Shown: positions 1 through 8,277 of the stretch, piece by piece
Position numbering within the stretch: position 1 is the first letter of the stretch
Layout of the letters: every line of letters starts with the position of its first letter
Assembly: GCF_031846275.1 (NCBI RefSeq)
Contig: NZ_JAVRIB010000005.1
Span: forward strand, 124,001 to 188,000
From: Spectribacter hydrogenoxidans
GTDB taxonomy: Bacteria; Pseudomonadota; Gammaproteobacteria; Nevskiales; Salinisphaeraceae
Direction: 5' to 3'
Length of the DNA: 64,000 bases
Notes under the pieces: generated by a model
What the model was told of the DNA's origin: nothing
What the model saw: the letters and a program-made list of their open reading frames with translations, nothing else
Database searches by the model: none
Translations under genes and position numbers: made by a program

Positions 1-15
1 GACCCGACGAAAACC

Positions 16-36
16 GCGCGCCCGTCCTGGGCGCGC
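16..36. repeat. GC-rich hairpin at the left edge
   Basis: An inverted repeat with 8-bp arms (GCGCGCCC and GGGCGCGC) around a 5-nt loop. No T-run follows on either strand, so it is not a clear terminator. The gene it might belong to lies outside the window. Confidence 0.5.
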
Positions 37-147
37 CCCTACGGGCCGGGAACCTCGCCGCCCTGCAGTGCTCGGCTCGGCCCGACGGGAATGAAGAAAA
101 GGTGCCACAGCCGGGTGAGATCGCTTCTTCCCTCCCGTTAGCGCTTG

Positions 148-367
148 CCGCCTGGCCGGCGGGCCATAGGGTAAGCCGGACAGGACGTCCGGCTTAGCGC
201 CGCCGGCACACGGAGGTGACGTCGGCGCGACCCGGCCATGGCCCGGCGGCCAGGCGGGCACCCCTCGGTCAGCCTTTGCTGACCGAGGGGCAAGCGGTCC
301 GGGTCGCCTTTCTTTTCGTCTCTTTTCTTTGGCGACGCAAAGAAAAGAGACTCGCCCTTCAGGGCGA
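148..367. repeat. Nested multi-hairpin element, probable dispersed intergenic repeat
   Basis: This stretch carries five stacked inverted repeats. An outer stem (148-167 with 238-257, 19 of 20 pairs) encloses a hairpin with 10-bp arms (172-181/187-196) and a smaller one (197-202/223-228). Next come a perfect 13-bp hairpin (261-273/278-290), a perfect 14-bp hairpin (318-331/338-351) and a 7-bp hairpin (352-358/361-367). Short reading frames cross it on both strands but look like translations of the repeat, because they have no ribosome binding site and their stems read as mirrored peptides. From memory, similar structured intergenic repeats occur in many copies in other GC-rich Gammaproteobacteria. 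It could instead encode a structured RNA. Confidence 0.6.
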
Positions 368-453
368 AATTCTTCCACTCCGGGAACCGAAACAGCCCGC
401 CGAGGCAAGCCATTCACGAAAGCTGTTGATGGCCCCGCCAGATCGATCGGGCA

Positions 454-471
454 GGCGCCATTAATGGCGCC
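454..471. repeat. Perfect 18-bp palindrome
   Basis: GGCGCCATTAATGGCGCC is fully self-complementary. It lies about 30 bp beyond the stop codon of the lipoprotein hydrolase gene, so it could help end that transcript, although no T-tract follows. It may also be the end of the structured repeat to its left. The rest of bases 1-501 shows no credible gene. Confidence 0.55.
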
Positions 472-501
472 CTACGCCCCTTCAGCAAAAACGCCCCCGC
501 A

Positions 502-2403
502 TCAGATACCATCCCGAACGATATCCCCCGGACCCAGCAATGGCAGCTGCACACGACCCTCGGTGGTCACCGCCGGCACCAACAGATCGCGGGACAGCGT
601 CACCGGGTACTGCGGATGGAATCCGAACACCTGCAGTCCCAGTTCCGTGCCGGCCGGCAACCGCTCGGCGATGGCGACCATGTCCAGCTCATGAGTGTCG
701 AAGCCGCGCACGGGGGTGAGCTGATCGTCCACCATGTCCCAGCGCTGCTGGCCGGGCGGCCGTTGGACCACTGCGAACAGCAGGATCGGATCGCAACCGG
801 TTGGCAGCAGACCCGGCAGAACCTCCAGGGCGCAATCCAGGCCCAGATCGCCGAGCAGGGAAATCACCGGGTCCACGGTCACGGAAAGACGGGGCACGCC
901 AGCCAGAATGCGCGGCTGATCCACCGTGGTGAGCAGCGTGGTGCCCAGTTCCAGAGGTTCGAGTACTTGCCCGCCCGCCAGCGAAGCAAGTACGCCAGTC
1001 AGGCTGTTGGTTTCCGTGGTCATGGTCAGATCGAATGAGGTGCCACCGGCGGCAACCTCGTCGACGGTTATCGCATCACCCTCGGCGAGACTGAGACAGA
1101 TCTCGTCGCCGATCGGCAGCGCCGAATCCAGCGCCGCCGAATCACGCTTGAGCTTGGCTTCGAACCAGCCGAAGCGCACATCGTCCAGATCGAGACCGCC
1201 ACAGCTGAAACTGCCGCCGCTGTCCTGAAACGCAGGCGGGTTGATCGCCGCGTAGAAGGGGTCGAGCGGGTCCTCCAGACCCAGGGTTTCCAGGCTTGCC
1301 GGCAGCACATGCCCGGTCTGGTGCGTGAGCAGGCGCACGTCGCCACCGGCCTGGCGCAGACAGGAATAGTTTTCCAGCGCCTCGTTGACGTTGAACAGGG
1401 TGTCCTTGAACCCCTGCGTGATCAGGGCGTCGACGGCCGGTGGCGGGGTGCCGGGGCTGAACGCCCGCGGGTCGGGCGTGCCCACCACGAAACCATCCTG
1501 CGGCCCGGCAACCTGCGCGTCACAGAAATGCCGGAAGCTGTGATAGGCCAGCAGATTCCGGCCCGATTCGGACAGCCGGTTGGTCAAAGCGCCGTCCGCG
1601 AGAATCTCGACGATCAGCGGATCCTGGCGCAGATTCTGGCGCTCCAGCGCCAGCGTGACGAGTTCGTCCACCAGCGCTTCCGGCCCGGCGCCGCCGGTCG
1701 CCAGCCCCAGCAGCGGCAGTTCGCCGCCGGCGATCAGGGCCAGGGCCCAACCGGACTTGATGGCGCCGCCGGGGTTGAGCGAGAAGGTCAGATCATGCGG
1801 CGTTATATCCGGCGCAATCACGCGCAGCCGCTGTTCCGGGTCGGCCGCCGCGAGCAGGACCTGGTACATGCCGCCGTAGGAGCCGCCGTAGCTGCCCACC
1901 ACCATGCGCCCGTCGCGGTAGGCCAGCTGCTCGAGGTTGGCTTCGGTCCAGTCCAGCAGGGCAATCAGGTCAAGGCCCTCGAAATCCGGGGACTGGATAC
2001 GCACGGTGCCGGAGGATTCCCCGAATCCCCGCTGATCGAACGAGATCACGTAATAGCCGGCGTCGCGCAGGCGCTGCTGGAAATCGCTGGGGGTGACGTT
2101 GCGGCTGCCGCCGTAGCCGTGACTGTGCAGCACCAGCGGGTAGGTCTCGCCCTCGGTGACGGTGGTCGGCTCGAATACCTGGGCGATCAGGGTATCGCCG
2201 GTGCTCGGCACCTGGATGGCCTGGCGGTAGCTTTCGCCGGCGCGGCTGGCCGGATCGGGATTGCCGGGATCACCGGGGTCACCGCCGTTGTCGCCGCCGG
2301 GGCCGAGACTCAGACCACCCCCGCCGGAACCGCCACCACAGGCGGCGAGCAGAAACAGGGCGGCCAGGGCCGTTATCAGCGGCCGCACCGACAAATCGCG
2401 CAT
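502..2403 (-). CDS. Lipoprotein alpha/beta hydrolase, CocE/X-Pro peptidase S15-like
   Basis: A 633-residue exported hydrolase. The N-terminus is a lipoprotein signal with lipobox LLAAC, followed by a Gly/Ser/Pro-rich linker to about residue 50, so it should be anchored in the envelope. The core (about 60-350) has the S15/alpha-beta-hydrolase fold. It shows a HSHGYGG oxyanion region, the strand motif ISFDQRGFGES and the nucleophile elbow GSYGGSYGG. A distal beta-rich part resembles the C-terminal domain of CocE/NonD proteins. The start has a strong GGAGGAG site. Substrate is unknown; an extracellular ester or peptide is likely. It is the last of several genes in the same direction and may share their transcript. 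Confidence 0.8.
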   Translation of the reverse strand: MRDLSVRPLITALAALFLLAACGGGSGGGGLSLGPGGDNGGDPGDPGNPDPASRAGESYRQAIQVPSTGDTLIAQVFEPTTVTEGETYPLVLHSHGYGGSRNVTPSDFQQRLRDAGYYVISFDQRGFGESSGTVRIQSPDFEGLDLIALLDWTEANLEQLAYRDGRMVVGSYGGSYGGMYQVLLAAADPEQRLRVIAPDITPHDLTFSLNPGGAIKSGWALALIAGGELPLLGLATGGAGPEALVDELVTLALERQNLRQDPLIVEILADGALTNRLSESGRNLLAYHSFRHFCDAQVAGPQDGFVVGTPDPRAFSPGTPPPAVDALITQGFKDTLFNVNEALENYSCLRQAGGDVRLLTHQTGHVLPASLETLGLEDPLDPFYAAINPPAFQDSGGSFSCGGLDLDDVRFGWFEAKLKRDSAALDSALPIGDEICLSLAEGDAITVDEVAAGGTSFDLTMTTETNSLTGVLASLAGGQVLEPLELGTTLLTTVDQPRILAGVPRLSVTVDPVISLLGDLGLDCALEVLPGLLPTGCDPILLFAVVQRPPGQQRWDMVDDQLTPVRGFDTHELDMVAIAERLPAGTELGLQVFGFHPQYPVTLSRDLLVPAVTTEGRVQLPLLGPGDIVRDGI

Positions 2404-2486
2404 GGGGATCTCCTCCGACCGGCGTCGAGGCCGGCTCGATTATTGGTCGTTCCGTCCCATTATTACGCAGAAATGACGGCGATGGA

Positions 2487-3665
2487 TCAGGTAACGGTGA
2501 TTTTCAACAGATCGCTTTCCGGATTATCGGGCGTGATCAGGGCGGCCAGCGCCGGAAAGAACGCTGCCGGCACGAACACGGATTCGGGGGTGAAAATGCC
2601 CGGTTCCGGCAGACGGCGATCGACAATCGCCTGGACGCCAAGCGCGAGAACGCTGCCCGCCAGTTCGGCGTAGCTGCTGGCCGGCACTGCCGTCAGTTCG
2701 GCCAGGGCCGAGGCGTTGCGACCGGCCCGCTGTCCCTCGGCCAGGGCAAACAGCTCGGGTACCGCCGTTGGCGGTGCCACTCCCCCGCTGAATCGCCGCA
2801 GACGCCGGCCCAGACCGGGCCCGGGAAAGGCGCCGGCGGCCAGCAGCCCGGCCAGACGGTCGACTTCATCCTCGGCACCGGTATTACTGCGCATCAGCGC
2901 CTTCCAGCCGTGGTGCTGGCTGGCGGTCAGGGCAATCAGGCTCGGCGCATCGGCCAGGTCCGGAAACCGGCGGCCCAGCGTCACCGCTTCCGGATGACCG
3001 AACTGATAGAACACACGACTGCCGTAGCCGGGCAGCGAGAGCTTCACCGGGGCCAGCGCCTCGGCGAGTTCCCGGGCCCCGTGGCGGTACACCGACACCT
3101 GCCCGCTGGCCTGCTGCACCCGGTGGAGGTCCAGCGCGGTGGCCGTGTCCCGCGGCCCGCGATTGTCCGCATCGCTCAGCCGGCCGTCGGCGCGCCAGGC
3201 AGTGGCCAGCCGCCGGGTGTCGTCGAGGGCTTCGAGAGCCGCCACCGCCAGCAGGTTGGTCACGCCGGGGCTGGCGCCCAGGCCGATCAGCGCGGGCACG
3301 CCGGCGGTTCGGGCCTGCCGGTCCAGCACCAGCATGCCGAGGGTAGTTTCCGGATCGTCGCAGGCATCCAGGTAAGGGCGGCCGGCGGCCAGGGCCGCCT
3401 TCAGCACGATCAGCCCGTAACGAAAATAGGGCCCGCTGGTGTTGAGCACCACATCGGCCGAGGCCACCGCGGCGTCAAGCGCCGCCGCATCGCAGATGTC
3501 CAGCGTCAGCGGCGCGGCCGATGCCCCCAGCTCGGCGGCAGCCGCAGCGGCCGCGGCACCGTCATAGTCGGCCACGGTGATACGAGCCACCGCGGGCAGC
3601 TGACGAATGCGGTCCAGAGCGGCACGGCCCAGCGCGCCGCCACCGCCCACGGCGAGCAGATGCAT
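2487..3665 (-). CDS. Saccharopine dehydrogenase-like NAD(P)-binding protein
   Basis: A 392-residue protein that opens with a Rossmann nucleotide-binding motif (AVGGGGALGRAAL) and shows the family signature GLGASPGVTNL around residue 130. It belongs to the saccharopine-dehydrogenase-like oxidoreductases, a family that includes true lysine-pathway enzymes and trans-acting enoyl reductases acting on lipids. No lysine-pathway gene is nearby, so a lysine role is doubtful. It starts 18 bp after the prpB-like gene ends, so the two are probably co-transcribed. A second member of the same family lies at 62191-63435. Confidence 0.75.
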   Translation of the reverse strand: MHLLAVGGGGALGRAALDRIRQLPAVARITVADYDGAAAAAAAAELGASAAPLTLDICDAAALDAAVASADVVLNTSGPYFRYGLIVLKAALAAGRPYLDACDDPETTLGMLVLDRQARTAGVPALIGLGASPGVTNLLAVAALEALDDTRRLATAWRADGRLSDADNRGPRDTATALDLHRVQQASGQVSVYRHGARELAEALAPVKLSLPGYGSRVFYQFGHPEAVTLGRRFPDLADAPSLIALTASQHHGWKALMRSNTGAEDEVDRLAGLLAAGAFPGPGLGRRLRRFSGGVAPPTAVPELFALAEGQRAGRNASALAELTAVPASSYAELAGSVLALGVQAIVDRRLPEPGIFTPESVFVPAAFFPALAALITPDNPESDLLKITVT

Positions 3666-3683
3666 GGTGCGTCGGGCGGCTGG

Positions 3684-4550
3684 TCAGTCCGACTGACCGA
3701 ACAACGCGTTCAGCTTCTGCTCGTACTCGTGGTAGCCGAGGTGCTCATAGAGGTCGTTGCGGGTCTGCATGCCGTCGAGCACGTTCTTCTGGGTGCCATC
3801 GGCGCGGATCGCACCGTAGACATTTAGAGCGGCTTGGCTCATGGCACGGAAGGCCGACAACGGATACAGCACCATGCGCACGCCCTGGGCGGCGAGTTCC
3901 TCGGTAGTGTAGAGGTCGGTGGCGCCGAATTCGGTGATATTGGCCAGCACCGGCGCGCCGATGTCGACAAAACGCTGGTACATGGCGATGTCGGTCATCG
4001 CCTCCGCGAACACGAAATCGGCGCCGGCTTCCACGCAAGCCGCGGCACGTTCCACGGCGGCGTCCAGGCCTTCCACGGCCAGCGCATCGGTGCGGGCCAT
4101 CACCAGCATTTCGTCACGCGCGTCCACCGCGGCCTTCACCCGATCGACCATTTCCTGCTGGGAGACGATGGCCTTGCCCGGCCGGTGCCCGCAGCGCTTG
4201 GCCGCGACCTGGTCCTCGATGTGCACGCAGGCGGCGCCGCCGCGCTCCATCTCGCGAATGGTGCGGGCGATGTTGAAGGCACTACCCCAGCCGGTGTCGA
4301 TGTCGACCAGCAGCGGCACGTCGGTGGCGGCGGTAATGCGGCGCACGTCCTCGAGCACGTCGTTCATGCTGGTCATGCCCAGATCCGGCAGGCCGTAGGA
4401 CGCGTTGGCCACGCCGCCGCCGGACAGATAGATGGCGCGGAAGCCGCTGTGTTCGGCCAGCATCGCGCTGTAGGCGTTGACGGCCCCGACGATCTGCAGG
4501 GGGTTCTCTTCGCTGAGCGCGTGATTGAAGCGTTGCGCGGCACTCGCCAT
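3684..4550 (-). CDS. prpB: 2-methylisocitrate lyase-type protein (isocitrate lyase/PEP mutase superfamily)
   Basis: A 288-residue TIM-barrel lyase. PrpB cleaves 2-methylisocitrate to pyruvate and succinate in propionate catabolism, a need created by odd-chain fatty acids. The motif KRCGHRPGK matches the catalytic Cys loop of PrpB, and VDIDTGWG matches the metal-binding Asp region. The chosen start (MASAAQRF) is preceded by GGAG 8 nt upstream; a longer frame reaches 4616 but has no ribosome site. No prpC, prpD or prpR is adjacent, which is unusual. Another member of this superfamily, such as oxaloacetate decarboxylase, is possible. Confidence 0.8.
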   Translation of the reverse strand: MASAAQRFNHALSEENPLQIVGAVNAYSAMLAEHSGFRAIYLSGGGVANASYGLPDLGMTSMNDVLEDVRRITAATDVPLLVDIDTGWGSAFNIARTIREMERGGAACVHIEDQVAAKRCGHRPGKAIVSQQEMVDRVKAAVDARDEMLVMARTDALAVEGLDAAVERAAACVEAGADFVFAEAMTDIAMYQRFVDIGAPVLANITEFGATDLYTTEELAAQGVRMVLYPLSAFRAMSQAALNVYGAIRADGTQKNVLDGMQTRNDLYEHLGYHEYEQKLNALFGQSD

Positions 4551-4606
4551 CAGGTTGTCTCCGTTGTGCTGTTTCGAGCCCGTTATTTTACGCCAGGCCA
4601 CATGAA

Positions 4607-4632
4607 ACGGCCCCACCTGATGGTGGGGCCGT
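4607..4632 (-). terminator. Hairpin terminator-like element after the aldehyde dehydrogenase gene
   Basis: Perfect 11-bp stem (ACGGCCCCACC with GGTGGGGCCGT) around a 4-nt loop, in the gap between the aldehyde dehydrogenase stop and the prpB-like start. Read on the minus strand it is followed by only a short T-run, so termination may be partial. Confidence 0.6.
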
Positions 4633-4674
4633 GCCGGTCAACACCCGCCGTGGCAGGTCGCGATACCCGAATAT

Positions 4675-6132
4675 CTAGACGAAATACTTGATCGTCCAGT
4701 TAATCAGCTTGCGCGTGAACGGCGTGTAGGGCGGATGCATCAGGTGGGTCGACGAGAAACGGTCGCGCACGATGCCCCGCTCGTGCGAGAAGCTCTTGAA
4801 GCCCCAGTGACCGTGGGCCATGCCGATGCCGCTGTTGTTGACCCCGCCGAACGGCAGATTGCCGTGCAGGTACTGCATCATCACCGTGTTGATGGCGGTA
4901 CCGCCGGCCGAGGTGCCGCCGATGACGCGATCGACAAACGCGTTGTCCTTGCCAAAAACGTACAGCGCCAGCGGCTTGGGCCGGCTGTTGATGTCGTCGA
5001 TCACTTCACGGGTGTCCTTGAAGGTCATGATCGGCATCAGCGGCCCGAAGATCTCTTCCTGCATGATCTCGGCATCGGGCTCGATGTCGGTCAGCAGGGT
5101 CGGGGCCAGAAAATCCTGGGCGTCGTCGTGCTGGCCACCCGCCAGCACCTTGGCGCCACGAGACTGCGCGTCGTCCAGCAGATGCTTGATCCGCTTGTAG
5201 TGCTTGTTGTTGACGATGCGGGCGTAGTCCGCATTCGACTCGATACTCTCGAGCGAGCCGTACATCGTCTCCAGCCGCTGCTTGATCGCCTCGACGAACT
5301 CGTCCTTCACGTCGGCGTGGACGTAGGTCAGGTCGGGCGCGATGCAGGTCTGGCCGTTGTTGAAAAACTTGCCCCAGGCCACCGCGCGGGCCGCCTTATC
5401 CAGGTCGGCGCTCTTGTCGACGATCACCGGCGACTTGCCGCCCAGTTCCAGCGTGACCGAGGTCAGATGCTTGGCCGCGGCGCCCATGATGATCTTGCCC
5501 ACCGCCGGGGAGCCGGTGAAGAAGATGTGGTCGAACGGCTTGTCCAGCAGGTTCTGCGAGGTTTCCACCGCGCCCTGGAACACGGCGATCTCGGATTCGT
5601 CGAACACCTCGCGCACCATGTCCTCCATCAGCTGGGAACAGTGCGGGGTCATCTCCGAGGGCTTGAGGATCGCGGTATTGCCGGCCGCCAGCGCCGACAC
5701 CAGCGGCGAGAAGGTGAGATTGACCGGGTAGTTCCACGGCGACACGATCAGGCTCACGCCCTTGGGCTCGTAGCGGACGTGCGCCTTGGTGCCCAGCATC
5801 GCCAGGGTGGTCGGCACCTTCATCGGCTTCATCCACCGCTTGGTATGGCGGATGGCGTCGTTGGCCTCCATCACCACCGGCATGATCTCGGTCATGTCGA
5901 CCTCGGCCGGCGGCTTGCGGAAATCCTTGTAGCAGGCCTCGTGGATTTCCTCGGTACGGTCCAGCAGCGCCTGCTTGAGTCGCTTGATCTTGGCGATCCG
6001 CTCGGCGGCGGTGCTGGTGCGCAGGGTCAGGGCCCGCTTCTGCTGCAGCGCGAACACGCGCTCGATCTCGGTGGCCTGATTGTCCGGTGCCTGGGCAAAC
6101 CGGTCGCGAATGTCCTGTACGGCAGTACTCAT
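4675..6132 (-). CDS. Aldehyde dehydrogenase, ALDH3/coniferyl-aldehyde/AlkH-like
   Basis: A 485-residue NAD(P)-dependent aldehyde dehydrogenase, expected to oxidise a fatty or aromatic aldehyde to the acid. VTLELGGKSP carries the general-base Glu and NNGQTCIAPD carries the catalytic Cys. The substrate-entry motif EEIFGPLMP is also present. The length and C-terminal shape fit the short ALDH3 group that includes coniferyl aldehyde dehydrogenase and AlkH, rather than the betaine-aldehyde type. The start MSTAVQD has a near-perfect AGGAGGAG site. It lies downstream of the tetR gene on the same strand, and tetR is divergent from alkB, so the fatty aldehyde made from alkanes is a plausible substrate. 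Confidence 0.9.
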   Translation of the reverse strand: MSTAVQDIRDRFAQAPDNQATEIERVFALQQKRALTLRTSTAAERIAKIKRLKQALLDRTEEIHEACYKDFRKPPAEVDMTEIMPVVMEANDAIRHTKRWMKPMKVPTTLAMLGTKAHVRYEPKGVSLIVSPWNYPVNLTFSPLVSALAAGNTAILKPSEMTPHCSQLMEDMVREVFDESEIAVFQGAVETSQNLLDKPFDHIFFTGSPAVGKIIMGAAAKHLTSVTLELGGKSPVIVDKSADLDKAARAVAWGKFFNNGQTCIAPDLTYVHADVKDEFVEAIKQRLETMYGSLESIESNADYARIVNNKHYKRIKHLLDDAQSRGAKVLAGGQHDDAQDFLAPTLLTDIEPDAEIMQEEIFGPLMPIMTFKDTREVIDDINSRPKPLALYVFGKDNAFVDRVIGGTSAGGTAINTVMMQYLHGNLPFGGVNNSGIGMAHGHWGFKSFSHERGIVRDRFSSTHLMHPPYTPFTRKLINWTIKYFV

Positions 6133-6215
6133 GATCACTCCTCCTGTCGTGCGCCCCCGATGCGCTACGGAAGCCACACTCTACTATGTCAGGGCCATCG
6201 GCAGTTATGCCGAAC

Positions 6216-6869
6216 CTAAGTCGTGGCCAGGCCGCTTTCGCCCATCGCCATCCGCGCCAGCTCCGGCCGGACCGCGTGGGCACGAAAGAATGTGTGCGCC
6301 AGGGCGGCAATCAGACGGCGACTGCGCTCGGGGTTGCTGCGCCGCAGCGGCAGCACGATCGCCTCCATGGTCGCCATCACCGCCTGGGCCATGTCCGCGA
6401 CGGGGATGTCCAGCGTCAGATCGCCGTCGTCCACCGCCGCCTGGATAGCCTGGCCAATGACCCGGGCCGACGCCTCCTCGAACTGGCCCTGCACCGCGCG
6501 CGCCTCCGCGACGTCTGCGGTGGACGGCATCAGCCAGTAGCCGGCCACGCCCTCGTCCACTGCCGGATCCGCCAGCAGCGTTCCCATGCCGCGAAAGATC
6601 GCCATCAGACGCTCGATCGGCGTGTCCTCGGCCGCCATGCGAGTGAACACATGGCGGCGGAACAACGCGTTCAGCTGGCGCACGCAGTCGGTATACAGGG
6701 CTTCCTTGCCGTCGTAGTGCCAGTAGAGCGCGGCCTTGGTCAGACCGGCGGCCCGGGCCACGGCCAGCATCGACACGCCGTCATAGCCGTAACGGCCGAA
6801 CAACGAGAATGCGGCCTCGCGAACCTGCTTGAGGGTATCGCCCTGTTCACTGGCGGGGCGGCGGGGCAT
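6216..6869 (-). CDS. TetR/AcrR-family repressor divergent from alkB
   Basis: A 217-residue TetR-type regulator. The N-terminal helix-turn-helix runs from about residue 14 to 60 (FGRYGYDGVSMLAVARAAGLTKAALYWHY), and the rest is a variable ligand-binding domain. It is transcribed away from alkB across a 148-bp gap that holds two palindromes, so it is probably a repressor of alkB and of itself. The ligand is unknown; an alkane product, fatty acid or acyl-CoA is a reasonable guess. The aldehyde dehydrogenase gene follows 83 bp downstream on the same strand and may belong to the same unit. Confidence 0.88.
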   Translation of the reverse strand: MPRRPASEQGDTLKQVREAAFSLFGRYGYDGVSMLAVARAAGLTKAALYWHYDGKEALYTDCVRQLNALFRRHVFTRMAAEDTPIERLMAIFRGMGTLLADPAVDEGVAGYWLMPSTADVAEARAVQGQFEEASARVIGQAIQAAVDDGDLTLDIPVADMAQAVMATMEAIVLPLRRSNPERSRRLIAALAHTFFRAHAVRPELARMAMGESGLATT

Positions 6870-6911
6870 GGATGTGCCATCGCGGGAATTTGGCCAAAGG
6901 ATAGCATGCTA

Positions 6912-6931
6912 TTGACTTACCGGTCGGTTAA
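6912..6931. promoter_or_regulatory. Imperfect TetR-type operator overlapping the alkB promoter
   Basis: A 20-bp palindrome centred on ACCGGT, with 14 of 20 positions self-complementary (outer ends TTGAC and GTTAA). It overlaps the proposed -35 element of alkB, so a bound repressor would block RNA polymerase. Confidence 0.5.
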
Positions 6932-6940
6932 TTTTATCGT
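6912..6940 (+). promoter_or_regulatory. Putative alkB promoter
   Basis: A -35 hexamer TTGACT and a -10 hexamer TATCGT are separated by 17 bp. Transcription would begin near 6947, leaving a leader of about 70 nt that contains the perfect palindrome at 6973-6994. This assignment is inference from consensus match and position. Confidence 0.45.
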
Positions 6941-6972
6941 CCGGCTTGTTGCTGCGCTGAACGGCACAGCCG

Positions 6973-6994
6973 GAATTGACCACTCGGTCAATTC
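6973..6994. promoter_or_regulatory. Perfect 22-bp palindromic operator before alkB
   Basis: Arms GAATTGACC and GGTCAATTC are exact reverse complements around a 4-bp spacer. The half-site TTGACC/GGTCAA is typical of TetR-family operators. It lies 24 bp before the alkB start codon. Confidence 0.65.
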
Positions 6995-7017
6995 GATCAA
7001 CGAGGAGACTGGTCAAC

Positions 7018-8175
7018 ATGAGTGTCACCACCGCCGAACTCGCCCGCGCCCACGACAGCAAACGCTATCTATGGCTGTGGGGCGCCGTCGTCGCCTTCCT
7101 GCCGATGATCGGCGGGGCGCTTGCCTGGCTCACCGGCAGCAGCTGGGCCTGGTTCTTCGCCCCGGCCTTTCTCTACGGGCTGGTGCCGCTCGCCGACTGG
7201 CTGGTGGGCGACGACGACAGTAACGCCGACGAAAGCGTGCTGCGCCAGCTCGAGGACGACCCCTACTACCGCTGGTGCACCTACCTGTTCATCCCCGTCC
7301 AGTATGTGGTGGTGGTCTGGGCCGCCTGGCTGGTGGGCAGTGGCTCACTCGACTGGGTGGCACTGACCGGCCTGACCTGGTCGCTTGCCATCCTCTCCGG
7401 CGTGGGCATCAACACCGCGCACGAACTCGGGCACAAAAAACCCGCCGGCGAGAAGTGGCTGGCCAAGATCGCGCTGGCGCCGGTGGCCTACGGGCATTTC
7501 TTCGTGGAACACAACAAGGGGCACCACCGGCGCGTGGCCACGCCCGAGGATCCGGCCAGCTCGCGCATGGGCGAATCCTTCTACCGGTTCCTGCCGCGTA
7601 CGGTGATCGGCAGCCTGACCTCGGCCTGGGAGATCGAGAAGCAGCGCCTGGCCCGCTGCGGCAAGAGCGTGTGGTCGATCGAGAACGAGAACCTGCAGGC
7701 CTGGGCGATGACCGTGGTGCTGTTCGGCGGGCTGACGCTGCTGTTCGGCTGGGCGGTGCTGCCGTTTCTGCTGATCCAGGCCGCCATCGGGGCCTCGCTG
7801 CTGGAGGCGGTCAACTACCTCGAGCACTACGGCCTCAAGCGTCAGCAGGCCGAGGATGGCCGCTACGAGCGCTGCAAGCCGGAACACTCCTGGAACAACA
7901 ACCACATCGTGACCAACGTGCTGCTCTACCACCTGCAGCGCCACTCCGACCATCACGCCAACCCCACCCGCCGGTTCCAGGCCCTGCGCCACTTTGACGA
8001 TGCCCCGCAGCTGCCCACCGGCTACGCCGGCATGATCGTGCTGGCCTATATTCCCTGGCTCTGGTACCGGGTGATGGACCCGAAGGTGGTCGCCCATTAC
8101 GACGGCGACCTGGACCGGGCCAATCTGCAGCCCGGCCGGGAAGCCGCGCTCAAGGCGCGGTACGCCGCCGCCTGA
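7018..8175 (+). CDS. alkB: Alkane 1-monooxygenase
   Basis: A 385-residue integral-membrane di-iron hydroxylase that converts n-alkanes to 1-alkanols, using electrons from rubredoxin and its reductase. All diagnostic His motifs are present: HELGHK at 135-140, EHNKGHH at 164-170, NYLEHYGL at 266-273 and LQRHSDHH at 306-313. Membrane segments fill residues 17-57, 88-132 and 230-262. The start MSVTTAEL has GAGGAG upstream; a frame from 6976 is longer but would include the operator palindrome. No rubredoxin or rubredoxin reductase gene lies in the window. A strong terminator follows the gene, so it is probably transcribed alone. Confidence 0.96.
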   Translation: MSVTTAELARAHDSKRYLWLWGAVVAFLPMIGGALAWLTGSSWAWFFAPAFLYGLVPLADWLVGDDDSNADESVLRQLEDDPYYRWCTYLFIPVQYVVVVWAAWLVGSGSLDWVALTGLTWSLAILSGVGINTAHELGHKKPAGEKWLAKIALAPVAYGHFFVEHNKGHHRRVATPEDPASSRMGESFYRFLPRTVIGSLTSAWEIEKQRLARCGKSVWSIENENLQAWAMTVVLFGGLTLLFGWAVLPFLLIQAAIGASLLEAVNYLEHYGLKRQQAEDGRYERCKPEHSWNNNHIVTNVLLYHLQRHSDHHANPTRRFQALRHFDDAPQLPTGYAGMIVLAYIPWLWYRVMDPKVVAHYDGDLDRANLQPGREAALKARYAAA

Positions 8176-8201
8176 CGCCGGTCGACGGACCCGCCTGCAG
8201 C

Positions 8202-8235
8202 GCCCCGTTGCCGATTCGGCAACGGGGCTTTCTTT
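8202..8235 (+). terminator. Intrinsic terminator of alkB
   Basis: A perfect 13-bp GC-rich stem (8202-8214 with 8216-8228) is followed by TTTCTTT. It isolates alkB from the MerR gene, whose promoter begins 5 bp later. Confidence 0.85.
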
Positions 8236-8239
8236 CGAC

Positions 8240-8270
8240 TTGACCCCGTAGTCAACTCCGGGGTGACAAT
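8240..8270 (+). promoter_or_regulatory. MerR-type promoter with 19-bp spacer and dyad operator
   Basis: The -35 TTGACC and -10 GACAAT are 19 bp apart, the long spacing characteristic of MerR-activated promoters. A dyad (8243-8264, arms ACCCCG and CGGGGT, 18 of 22 positions symmetric) fills the spacer. The gene just downstream encodes a MerR regulator, so autoregulation is likely. Confidence 0.75.
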
Positions 8271-8277
8271 GGAAGCC

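Noticed and set aside
138..694. Short open frames on both strands in the left intergenic region
   Set aside because: They run through inverted repeats, so their peptides are mirror readings of hairpins, and none has a ribosome site.
1309..2673. 454-codon plus-strand frame opposite the lipoprotein hydrolase
   Set aside because: It is antisense to two recognisable genes and shows no family motif, as expected of frames in GC-rich DNA.
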